A DNA stretch of 64,000 nucleotides. Origin: Curtobacterium sp. MCBD17_032. GTDB taxonomy: Bacteria; Actinomycetota; Actinomycetes; Actinomycetales; Microbacteriaceae. A model generated the notes under the pieces. It was not told the origin of the DNA. It did no database searches and saw only the letters and a list, made by a program, of their open reading frames with translations. Where the stretch lies: NCBI RefSeq assembly GCF_003234855.1, contig NZ_QKTO01000008.1, positions 1 through 64,000 of the forward strand. The letters run 5' to 3'. Shown in pieces: positions 7,977 through 16,003 of this stretch. The position numbers and the translations under genes were made by a program. Numbering within the stretch: the stretch's first letter is position 1; the number at the start of each line of letters is the position of its first letter.

Positions 7977-10900
7977 GCGCGGAGGAGACGACGGCGGTGG
8001 ACACCGCCCCGACCGACGGCGCCGCCCCCGTGGCACCTCGGGTCGGAGCCGACGCGATCGCGGACGCCCTCGGGAAGCCCCGGCCCACCGAGCAGCAGCG
8101 GGCCGTGATCGAGTCCCCGCTCGCGCCGGCCCTCGTCGTCGCGGGTGCCGGCAGCGGGAAGACCGAGACGATGGCCTCCCGTGTCGTCTGGCTGCTCGCG
8201 AACGGGTTCGTGCAGCCGGACCAGGTGCTCGGCCTGACCTTCACCCGCAAGGCCGCGGGCGAGCTCGGCGTGCGGATCAACGACCGGATCGCCGCGCTCG
8301 AGGCCGCCGGGCTCATCCCCGCCGGCGACGCCTTCCTCGCGCCCACGGTGTCGACCTACAACGCCTTCGCGAACGCCGTCTTCCGCGAGAACGCCCTGCT
8401 CGTCGGCCGGGACGGCGAGTCCCAGGTGCTCACCGAGCCGTCCGCCTGGCAGCTCGCCCGGCGGGTCGTCGTCGCCGCACGGGACGATCGTCTGGCCGGC
8501 CTCGACCGGAACGTCGACACCGTCACCGCGGCCGTGGTGGCCCTCGCCGGGGCCGCGTCCGAGCACCTCGTCGACCCCGCGGACCTCCGGCGGTTCGCGA
8601 TCGACTTCGGGGAACTGCTCGAACTGCCCGGTTCGGGCCGGGGCACGCCGTACAAGGCCGTCACCGACGCGGTCGCCGCGATCGGGTCCCTCGAGCCCCT
8701 CGCCGACCTGGTCGAGGAGTTCCGCCGCCAGAAGGTGGACCGCGGCTTCGTCGAGTTCTCCGACCAGATCGCCCTGGCGCTCGCCGCCGCCGACGCCGCC
8801 CCACGGGTGGCCGCCGACCTGCGCGCCCGCTTCGCGGTGGTGCTGCTCGACGAGTACCAGGACACCTCGGTCGTGCAGACGCGCTTCCTCGCGCGGCTGT
8901 TCCGGGACCACCCGGTGATGGCGGTCGGGGACCCGCACCAGTCCATCTACGGCTTCCGCGGCGCGAGTGCCGCGAACCTCGCCCGCTTCCCGGCGGACTT
9001 CGGCGGCGCCACGGCCGAGCCCGTGGTGACCTACGCCCTGTCGACGAGCTGGCGGAACCCGGTCGACGTGCTCGCCGCGGCGAACGCGGTCGTGTCCCCG
9101 CTCTCCGCCGCGTCCGAGGTGCGGGTCGAACAGCTCGCCCCGCGACCGGGAGCGGACCGCGGCACGGTCGCGGTCGCCTTCCCGGAGACCCTGCCCGAGG
9201 AGGCCGACACCGTCGCCGCCTGGTTCCAGGACCACCGCGGGCGCAACCCGGACGGGTCGATGGCGCTCCTGCTCCGCGCCCGGAAGGACCTGGCGGCCTT
9301 CACCGCCGCGCTCGCCGCGCGCGGGGTGCCGTACCACGTGCTCGGGACGGGCGGGCTGCTGCAGCGGCCCGAGATCGTCGACCTGGTGGCCTGCCTCCGC
9401 GTGCTGCACGACCCCGCAGCGGGCAACGACCTCATCCGCCTGCTCGCCGGCGCACGGTGGCGGGTCGGGGTGGCGGACGTCGTCGCGCTGCACGGTCTCG
9501 CCCGGTGGTTGTTCAGCCGCGACCACACGCACAAGCGTCTCGACGACGACGTCACCGCGGCCTTCCGGGCGTCCGTCGCCGCGGGGGAGCAGGGCTCCGT
9601 GGTCGACGCGCTCGACTTCGTCACGACCGCGCCCGACGACCACTCCGCCCTCGCCGGCATCAGCCCGGCCGGCCGCGAGCGGATGCGCGCGCTCGGCGCC
9701 CAGCTCGCCACGCTGCGCTCCCGTGCCGGCGGGGACTTGGTCGACTTCGTCACGCTCGTGGTGCAGGAGATGCGGCTCGACATCGAGGTCGCCGCGCACG
9801 AGCAGGGCGGGTCGGCGTACCTCGACGCCTTCGTCGACGAACTGAGCGGCTTCGTGCAGACCGACGACCGAGCGGACCTCGGCGCGTTCCTCGGGTGGAT
9901 CGACGCCGCCGCCCGTCGTGACGACATGGGTCCGCGGTCCGAGGAGCCCGAGGGCGGGACGGTGCAGATCCTGACCATCCACGGGTCGAAGGGCCTGGAA
10001 TGGGACGCGGTCGCCGTGCCACGGATGGTCGAGGGCGCCCTGCCGGCCCGTCCCCAGGAGGGATCGACGGGGTGGCTCGGGTTCGGCCGGTTGCCGTACG
10101 AGTTCCGCGGGGACGCCGACGAACTCCCGCGTCTGGCCTGGCGCGGGCAGGAGACGCAGAAGGACGTCGTCGCCGCGATCGACGCCTTCAAGGACGAGGT
10201 CCGGGCACGGAACGAGGACGAGGAACGCCGCCTGACGTACGTCGCGCTCACCCGTGCGAAGCACGAGCTGCTCGTCACCGGGTCCTCGTGGTCGACCGGG
10301 GTGAAGCCGACGGCCCCGAGCCGGTACCTGCACGACCTCGTCGACGCCGGGGTGCTCCCCGCCGACCGGATCCCGGAGGGCACCGCGCACGAGTCGAACC
10401 CGCTCGGCGACCAGGGGGCGACACAGACCTGGCCGCACGTGCCGTTCGGCTCCCGTGGACCACGGGTGCTCGCAGCCGCGGACCGCGTGCGCAACGCGAA
10501 CCCCGGCGCCGCCGGCCGGCACGCCGCCGACATCGACCTGTTGCTCGCGGAACGCCGGGCGTCCCGGTCGGCCGGGCACGCGGTGGTCGTCCCGCACCGC
10601 GTGCCGGCGTCCGGTTTCAAGGACTACCTCGGCGAGCCGGACCGCGTCGCCGAACGGCTGCGCCGTCCGATGCCCGAGCGGCCGTACCGGGCCACCCGCC
10701 TCGGCACCCTGTTCCACCAGTGGGTCGAACAGCGTGCCCGTGGCGGTGGCGCCGCGGCGCCGCTCGGCGGGTGGGACGGCGGCCTCGACGCGTGGGACGG
10801 CGAGCTCGACCTCGACCTCGACGAGACCGCTCCCGCGACCGACGGTGACCTCGCCGTCACGGACGACGACGCCCGACGGCTGGCCGACTTCCAGGAGACC

Positions 10901-11251
10901 TTCGCCCGCTCGCGCTGGGCGGGCCTGACGCCCCTCGAGGTCGAACGCGAGATCCACATCCCGTTCCTCGGGCACAGCGTCGTGTGCAAGCTCGACGCCG
11001 TCTACGAGATCGACGGGCGGATCGAGGTCGTCGACTGGAAGACCGGCAAGGCACCGACCGGCGCGGAGGACCTGGAACGCCGACAGGTGCAGCTCGCCCT
11101 GTACCGCGTCGCGTACGCCGAGTTCACCGGCCGCCCGGTCGAGGACGTCGACGCGGTGTTCTACTTCGTCGCGGACGACCTCGAGGTCCGACCGACGTCA
11201 CTGCTCGACCGCGCCGGACTGGAACGCGCCTGGCGCGAGGCGATCGGCTGA
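7973..11251 (+). CDS. adnB: AdnB-like helicase-nuclease subunit
   Basis: 1092 residues from a GTG overlapping the adnA stop. Intact UvrD motor: Walker A VAGAGSGKTET (about residue 60), motif II LLDEYQDTS, motif III GDPHQSIYGFRGA, later ILTIHGSKGLEWD and YVALTRAKHE. A RecB-family nuclease follows near the C terminus (KLDAVYEIDGRIEVVDWKTGK, about residues 1005-1025, with QVQLALYRVAY). Both motor and nuclease look active, as expected of the lead AdnB subunit. Acts in DNA-end resection for recombination repair. Confidence 0.87.
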   Translation: MSAEETTAVDTAPTDGAAPVAPRVGADAIADALGKPRPTEQQRAVIESPLAPALVVAGAGSGKTETMASRVVWLLANGFVQPDQVLGLTFTRKAAGELGVRINDRIAALEAAGLIPAGDAFLAPTVSTYNAFANAVFRENALLVGRDGESQVLTEPSAWQLARRVVVAARDDRLAGLDRNVDTVTAAVVALAGAASEHLVDPADLRRFAIDFGELLELPGSGRGTPYKAVTDAVAAIGSLEPLADLVEEFRRQKVDRGFVEFSDQIALALAAADAAPRVAADLRARFAVVLLDEYQDTSVVQTRFLARLFRDHPVMAVGDPHQSIYGFRGASAANLARFPADFGGATAEPVVTYALSTSWRNPVDVLAAANAVVSPLSAASEVRVEQLAPRPGADRGTVAVAFPETLPEEADTVAAWFQDHRGRNPDGSMALLLRARKDLAAFTAALAARGVPYHVLGTGGLLQRPEIVDLVACLRVLHDPAAGNDLIRLLAGARWRVGVADVVALHGLARWLFSRDHTHKRLDDDVTAAFRASVAAGEQGSVVDALDFVTTAPDDHSALAGISPAGRERMRALGAQLATLRSRAGGDLVDFVTLVVQEMRLDIEVAAHEQGGSAYLDAFVDELSGFVQTDDRADLGAFLGWIDAAARRDDMGPRSEEPEGGTVQILTIHGSKGLEWDAVAVPRMVEGALPARPQEGSTGWLGFGRLPYEFRGDADELPRLAWRGQETQKDVVAAIDAFKDEVRARNEDEERRLTYVALTRAKHELLVTGSSWSTGVKPTAPSRYLHDLVDAGVLPADRIPEGTAHESNPLGDQGATQTWPHVPFGSRGPRVLAAADRVRNANPGAAGRHAADIDLLLAERRASRSAGHAVVVPHRVPASGFKDYLGEPDRVAERLRRPMPERPYRATRLGTLFHQWVEQRARGGGAAAPLGGWDGGLDAWDGELDLDLDETAPATDGDLAVTDDDARRLADFQETFARSRWAGLTPLEVEREIHIPFLGHSVVCKLDAVYEIDGRIEVVDWKTGKAPTGAEDLERRQVQLALYRVAYAEFTGRPVEDVDAVFYFVADDLEVRPTSLLDRAGLERAWREAIG

Positions 11252-11257
11252 GCCGGG

Positions 11258-11276
11258 TCGCGCCTCCAGGCCGGAC
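11258..11276 (-). repeat. Dispersed GGAGGCGCG motif copy
   Basis: Reverse-strand variant (GGCCTGGAGGCGCG) in the 58-bp gap between convergent adnB and the phosphotransferase-like gene. Confidence 0.4.
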
Positions 11277-11309
11277 AGTGCCTCGTGGCCGGGGCGCCGC
11301 GCGGCTGCG

Positions 11310-12308
11310 TCAGCCGTGCCGACGCTCGGTCGAGGAGAGGAGCTGCTCGACCTCGCCGATCTCCATCGTGTCCGGCGACACCGCCTGCAAGGGCGCGGCG
11401 GACGGCGCGTGCACGGCCTCGGCCAGGCGGTGCATCATCGCGACGGCGTCGTCGACGACCTCCGTGCTCTTCACCTGCACGCCGTGCAGCAGCCACTGCG
11501 CGGTCTCGAGTTCGTGGTGCACGCGGGCGCGTTGCCCGAGCTGGCGGTCGCGGCCCCCGCCGCCGGCGGTGTAGGCACTGAGGACGGTGTCGAAGGCCTC
11601 GCGACGGCCGGCGAGCACCCACGCCAGGTCCTTCGCCGGGTCGCCGAGACGCAGTTCGCCCCAGCCGAGCACGCCGGTGACCTCGTCCCCGCGCACGAGC
11701 AGCGAGTCGATGCCGAGCGAGCCGTGCACGACGGTCGGGGTGAACTGCCAGAGCTGCTGGTCGCGCGCGGCACCTTCCCAACGCTCCTGGAGCGCGGCCG
11801 GCACGAGCTTCGTCGCGACGGCGCGGTCCATCACGGACACCGCGGACCGGAGCACCTCGAAGGGCGTGAGGGACGGCAGACCGGCGTCCGTCACGAAGCT
11901 CGTCGGCAGGCCGTGCAGGGCGGCGACCGCCCGGCCGACGCTGGTGGCCAGCTCCGGACGGTCCGTCAGGTCGCGGAGCGCGGGGTGCTCGCCCTCGACG
12001 AACGTGGTGAGGATGGCGCGGGTCGAGCCGATCGGCGCCTGTCCGCGGTACTCCGGGACGGCGAACGGGAGGCGCGTGCGGATCCCGGCGCTGAGCGCAC
12101 GGATCGCCACCAGGTCGGCGGACTGACGGGCCTCGGCGCGCTGGTTCCGGGGACGGCGGATCGCCGAGCGGTTGCCCTCCGCGTCGCGGACGACCGCGGA
12201 CTCGTAGTCGCCGGCGGCCACCGAACCGAGCGTGCGCGTCCCGGTCAGGACGAGCCCGGGCACGGCCGTCGTCGCCAACGCGGCTAGAGTGAACTGCGAT
12301 CCCGCCAT
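11310..12308 (-). CDS. Aminoglycoside phosphotransferase-fold protein, probably not an active kinase
   Basis: 332 residues from the ATG at 12308. The overall layout is that of the APH/choline-kinase family. The catalytic loop reads HGSLGIDS (residues 195-202) where active members have HGDLHxxN, and the metal-binding segment reads GVLGWGE (212-218) where IDW is usual. Catalytic Asp, Asn and metal-binding Asp are thus all absent, although the GDPAKDLAW context is kept. It may bind a ligand or partner rather than phosphorylate. A TACCCT element 7 bases upstream sets the start. Divergent from nudC with 81 bp between. Confidence 0.75.
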   Translation of the reverse strand: MAGSQFTLAALATTAVPGLVLTGTRTLGSVAAGDYESAVVRDAEGNRSAIRRPRNQRAEARQSADLVAIRALSAGIRTRLPFAVPEYRGQAPIGSTRAILTTFVEGEHPALRDLTDRPELATSVGRAVAALHGLPTSFVTDAGLPSLTPFEVLRSAVSVMDRAVATKLVPAALQERWEGAARDQQLWQFTPTVVHGSLGIDSLLVRGDEVTGVLGWGELRLGDPAKDLAWVLAGRREAFDTVLSAYTAGGGGRDRQLGQRARVHHELETAQWLLHGVQVKSTEVVDDAVAMMHRLAEAVHAPSAAPLQAVSPDTMEIGEVEQLLSSTERRHG

Positions 12309-12315
12309 GCCCATC

Positions 12316-12321
12316 AGGGTA
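12316..12321 (-). promoter_or_regulatory. -10 hexamer of leaderless phosphotransferase-like gene
   Basis: Minus-strand TACCCT, 7 bases before the ATG at 12308. Confidence 0.5.
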
Positions 12322-12389
12322 GGTCCGCGGCGCATCCGATCGGTGCGCGCCACGCTGACCCGGGACGTGTCGACCACGAGGAGATCCGC

Positions 12390-13325
12390 GTGACCGTGGA
12401 GTTCGCCGCCCGGCTGCCGCTCGCCCGCAACGAGCTCGACCGTGATGCCGAGTACCGCACCACCCCGGACCTCGACCGCGTGCTGCGGGACGACCCGACG
12501 ACGCGCTTCCTGCCCGTGCACGCCGGCGCGATGCTCCGGGGCGGCGACGGCACCCTCCGCTTCGTCGACGCCGGACAGGTACCCGAGGACGCGACGCTGC
12601 TCTACCTCGGACGCGCGGTCGCCGACGCCGCCGACGCTCCGGCCGGCACCCGCTTCGTCGCGGCGCTCGTCGACGACGACGCTGCCGCCGCCATCGAACC
12701 GGACACCGCGGCGTGGGAGAACCTGCGCATGTTCGGCACCGAGCTGTCCGCCCGCGACCAGGGTCTCGCGGTCGAGGCGGTCGCGATGGCGAACTGGCAC
12801 GCCGTGCACGGCTTCTCGCCGCGGACCGGCTCGGCGACCGAGTCGACCGTCGGCGGCTGGGTCCGCCGCGACCCCGAGGGACACCAGCACTTCCCGCGCA
12901 CCGACGCGGCGATCATCGTCGGCATCACCGACGGCGAGGACCGCATCCTGCTCGGCTCGAACGCCGCCTGGGACGCGAACCGGTACTCGCTGCTCGCCGG
13001 GTTCGTCGAGCCCGGGGAGTCGCTCGAGGACGCCGTCCGGCGTGAGGTCCTCGAGGAGGCCGGCGTCACCATCGAGGAACCGGAGTACCTCGGCTCGCAG
13101 CCGTGGCCGTTCCCGGCGTCGCTCATGGTCGGCTTCCGCGCTCGGGCCGTCGACGGCGACCCCTCCGCCGCGCGGCCGGACGGCGTCGAGATCCTCGACG
13201 TCCGCTGGTTCTCCCGCGACGAGATCCGCGAACAGGCCGGGGACACGATCCTGCTGCCCGGCCGGACTTCGATCGCCCGCGTCATCATCGAGGAGTGGTA
13301 CGGCGGGCCGCTCGACCTGCCGTGA
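12390..13325 (+). CDS. nudC: NAD(H) diphosphatase NudC, zinc-ribbon cysteines absent
   Basis: 311 residues. The Nudix box (GFVEPGESLEDAVRREVLEE) and the NADH-specific SQPWPFPAS motif are both intact, so NAD(H) or NAD-capped RNA cleavage is expected. The zinc-ribbon segment (residues 141-170) has none of the usual four cysteines, and the whole protein is cysteine-free. A GAGGAG ribosome site precedes the GTG start. The stop overlaps the uvrD2 GTG start by four bases, making a translationally coupled pair. Confidence 0.88.
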   Translation: MTVEFAARLPLARNELDRDAEYRTTPDLDRVLRDDPTTRFLPVHAGAMLRGGDGTLRFVDAGQVPEDATLLYLGRAVADAADAPAGTRFVAALVDDDAAAAIEPDTAAWENLRMFGTELSARDQGLAVEAVAMANWHAVHGFSPRTGSATESTVGGWVRRDPEGHQHFPRTDAAIIVGITDGEDRILLGSNAAWDANRYSLLAGFVEPGESLEDAVRREVLEEAGVTIEEPEYLGSQPWPFPASLMVGFRARAVDGDPSAARPDGVEILDVRWFSRDEIREQAGDTILLPGRTSIARVIIEEWYGGPLDLP

Positions 13326-15067
13326 CCGTCGCACCCGGCGCCGCCGACCCGGCGACCCCCACCCCGGACGCGCTGCTCGCCGCGCTCGACGCCGAGCAGC
13401 GCACGGTCGCCCGGACGTTGCTCGGCCCGGTCGCCGTGCTGGCCGGTGCGGGCACCGGCAAGACGCGCGCCATCACGCACCGCATCGCCTACGGCGTCGC
13501 GACCGGCACCTACTCGCCGAACCACGTCCTCGCGCTGACGTTCACCACCCGCGCGGCCGGTGAGCTGCGGTCGCGGTTGCGCGCGCTCGGTGCCGGAGCC
13601 GTGCAGGCCCGGACGTTCCACGCCGCGGCGATGTCCCAGCTCGGGTACTTCTGGCCGGACACGGTCGGCGGGCACGCACCCGGCCTCGTCGAGTCCAAGG
13701 GCCGGATGATCGCGCACGCCGCGGACACGATCGGGCTGCGGGTGGACACCCCGACGCTCCGGGACCTGGCGGGCGAGGTCGAGTGGCGGAAGGTGCAACG
13801 ACTCACCTACGACGAGTACGAGTCCGCCGCGACGGAGCGGACGATGCCGCGCGACACCTCGCCGTCCCGCGTGGTCGACCTCATGCGCGCGTACGAGCGG
13901 CTCAAGGACGACCGTCGGCAGATGGACTTCGAGGACGTGCTGCTCGCGACCCTCGGCATGGTGGAGTCCGAGCCCCGGGTGGCGTCGTACGTGCGGCAGC
14001 AGTACCGGTTCTTCGTGGTGGACGAGTACCAGGACGTCTCGCCCGTGCAGCACGACCTGCTCCGGGCATGGCTCGGCGGCCGTGACGACCTGTGCGTGGT
14101 CGGCGACGCCAGCCAGACGATCTACTCGTTCACGGGGGCGTCCAGCCGCTACCTGCTCGGCTTCGGGTCGGAGTTCCCGCGCGCGTCCGTGCTCCGCCTC
14201 GAGCGGAACTACCGGTCGACCCGGGAGGTCGTGCACGCGGCGAACGCGCTCATGCGCGGCCAGCCGGGGGCGCTCGACCTCGTCGCGCAGGAGACTGCTC
14301 CGGGGCCGGAGCCGACGGTGCTCGCCTGCGCGCACGACGGGGACGAGGCCGCGACGATCGCCCGCCGCATCACCGAGCTCGTGGACGGCGGGGCGGCGTA
14401 CGGCGAGTGCGCCGTGCTGTACCGCGTCGGCGCACAGGCGGCGGCGATCGAGTCGGCGCTCGCCCGCAACGGGATCCCGTACCGGGTGCAGGGCGGCAAG
14501 CGCTTCTTCGACCGGCCGGAGGTGAAGCTCGCGGTCCACCACATGCGCGGCGAGGCGGTGCGGCAGACCGACGACGAGCTCCTGCGCCGGGTGGAGCTCG
14601 TGCTGCAGATCAGCGGGTGGACGCGGACCGCGCCCGAAGGGACGGGTGCCGTCCGCGAGCAGTGGGAGGCCCTGCAGGCGATCATGCAGCTCGCCGAGGC
14701 CGCGCCCGCCGGGACGACCATGCAGCAGTTCACGGCCGACCTGGTGGACCGCGCCGCGACCCACCACGAGCCGGAACTCGACGCCGTCACGCTCGCGACC
14801 CTGCACTCGTCGAAGGGTCTGGAGTGGCCGCACGTGGTGCTCGCGGGCGTCGCCGAGGGGCTGCTGCCGATCTCGTACGCGACGACCGACGACGGCGTCG
14901 ACGAGGAACGGCGGCTGTTCTACGTGGGCATCACCCGTGCTCGTCGTTCCCTGACGATGACGTGGTCGGCCCAGGGGTCCACGCGGGGCGGGGCACGGGT
15001 GGCGAGCCGGTTCCTGGCAGCGCTCGGCACGCACAGCGCGGATGCGGAGCGACCCGCCGCACCGTGA
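13322..15067 (+). CDS. uvrD2: UvrD2-type superfamily 1 DNA helicase
   Basis: 581 residues. Helicase motifs: LAGAGTGKT (Walker A), LTFTTRAAGEL (Ia), VVDEYQDVSPVQ (II), GDASQTIYSFTGA (III), LHSSKGLEW (V) and YVGITRAR (VI). Mycobacterial UvrD2 carries a tetracysteine and an HRDC domain after the motor; this protein ends about 30 residues after motif VI and has neither. The last 137 bp are overlapped antisense by the convergent TOMM-like gene. Synteny with nudC supports the UvrD2 assignment. Confidence 0.87.
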   Translation: MTVAPGAADPATPTPDALLAALDAEQRTVARTLLGPVAVLAGAGTGKTRAITHRIAYGVATGTYSPNHVLALTFTTRAAGELRSRLRALGAGAVQARTFHAAAMSQLGYFWPDTVGGHAPGLVESKGRMIAHAADTIGLRVDTPTLRDLAGEVEWRKVQRLTYDEYESAATERTMPRDTSPSRVVDLMRAYERLKDDRRQMDFEDVLLATLGMVESEPRVASYVRQQYRFFVVDEYQDVSPVQHDLLRAWLGGRDDLCVVGDASQTIYSFTGASSRYLLGFGSEFPRASVLRLERNYRSTREVVHAANALMRGQPGALDLVAQETAPGPEPTVLACAHDGDEAATIARRITELVDGGAAYGECAVLYRVGAQAAAIESALARNGIPYRVQGGKRFFDRPEVKLAVHHMRGEAVRQTDDELLRRVELVLQISGWTRTAPEGTGAVREQWEALQAIMQLAEAAPAGTTMQQFTADLVDRAATHHEPELDAVTLATLHSSKGLEWPHVVLAGVAEGLLPISYATTDDGVDEERRLFYVGITRARRSLTMTWSAQGSTRGGARVASRFLAALGTHSADAERPAAP

Positions 15068-15815
15068 CCGACAGGTCCGTCCGGTCGATGACGAGCTGCT
15101 GCGCGTCCGGGTACTGCGCCACGAGGGGGAGTCGCTCGAGGACCAGACGGGTCACCGTCGTGGCCACCGTCGCCGCCCGGTAGGGCGAGAGCGCCGCCGC
15201 CGGGCGGCCCCAGACCTGGGCTGCGATCGCCGGCCACGCCGGGTCCGCGTCGGTGCGGTGGAGTTCGACGCACTGGAGGCACGGCCCGGCTCCCGGCACC
15301 AGGAACGGCCCGACACGCACCCGACCGTCGCCGACGACCACGGGGAGGTGCGGGACCGACCGGCGACACCAGGCGGCCCGGACCGTCGGGTCCGTCACGT
15401 GGTCGGCGACGAGGACGGCGAGCGTCGGCGGGGGATCCGGCTCGGGGACCGGACCGCCGCGCGGAGCGGACGTCCGCACCACCTCCACCCCGTCACCGGT
15501 GAGCATCCGGTCGAGCTCCTGCGGGAGCGGTCCGGTACCGGACACCTCGACCCGTGCGGTCGGCTCGGCGCCGAGGTCGACCAGGGCCGGTGCGGCGTCG
15601 CCGAGCAGCCGGGCCGCGACCGCCGGTGGACAGCCGACACTCCGGGCGACCCCGGCCATCGCGTCCCGACCGGTCTCCCGCCGGAGCGCGCACAGGAAGC
15701 GCTCCTCGGCCGTCGTCGGGACGGCGACCACGGCGCGCGGCGGGTCGACCCCGAGCTGGACCGTGCACGGATCGCGCCAGATGAACTCGAGCGTCGGGTC
15801 GATGCGGATGCCCAT
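14931..15815 (-). CDS. Orphan TOMM/cyclodehydratase-type (Ocin-ThiF-like) protein
   Basis: 294 residues if translation begins at ATG 15815; an in-frame ATG lies 20 codons upstream. It resembles the bacteriocin-biosynthesis cyclodehydratase family: a winged-helix-like N terminus, a degenerate GTGPL nucleotide-loop remnant (93-97), then the hallmark GPFLVPGAGPCLQC, R, DPAWP segment (Cys179, Cys182) and a late CAC (Cys261, Cys263) completing a zinc site. In TOMM pathways such proteins present the precursor peptide to YcaO, but no YcaO, dehydrogenase or precursor gene is visible nearby. CAGCGT 6 bases before 15815 supports that start. The last Cys pair is encoded within the uvrD2 overlap. Confidence 0.7.
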   Translation of the reverse strand: MGIRIDPTLEFIWRDPCTVQLGVDPPRAVVAVPTTAEERFLCALRRETGRDAMAGVARSVGCPPAVAARLLGDAAPALVDLGAEPTARVEVSGTGPLPQELDRMLTGDGVEVVRTSAPRGGPVPEPDPPPTLAVLVADHVTDPTVRAAWCRRSVPHLPVVVGDGRVRVGPFLVPGAGPCLQCVELHRTDADPAWPAIAAQVWGRPAAALSPYRAATVATTVTRLVLERLPLVAQYPDAQQLVIDRTDLSVTVRRVAPHPRCACRALPGTGSPPVPRPAWTPGPTTSSSGNDEHG

Positions 15816-16003
15816 GCCTCCACGCTGGCGCAGATCCGCCCCGCCGGACGGGACCGGACGCCGATCTGTGGACAAGCCGGGGCGGGCCGGACGGTTCGGG
15901 ACGGGAAGCGGGTCGTGCCTCCCGTCCGACCGAGCGGGAACGCCCTGACCGGAGCGACTGGTGCCGCGATCCCCCCTGCGGGTCGCCGTCGGCGGGACCG
16001 CGG

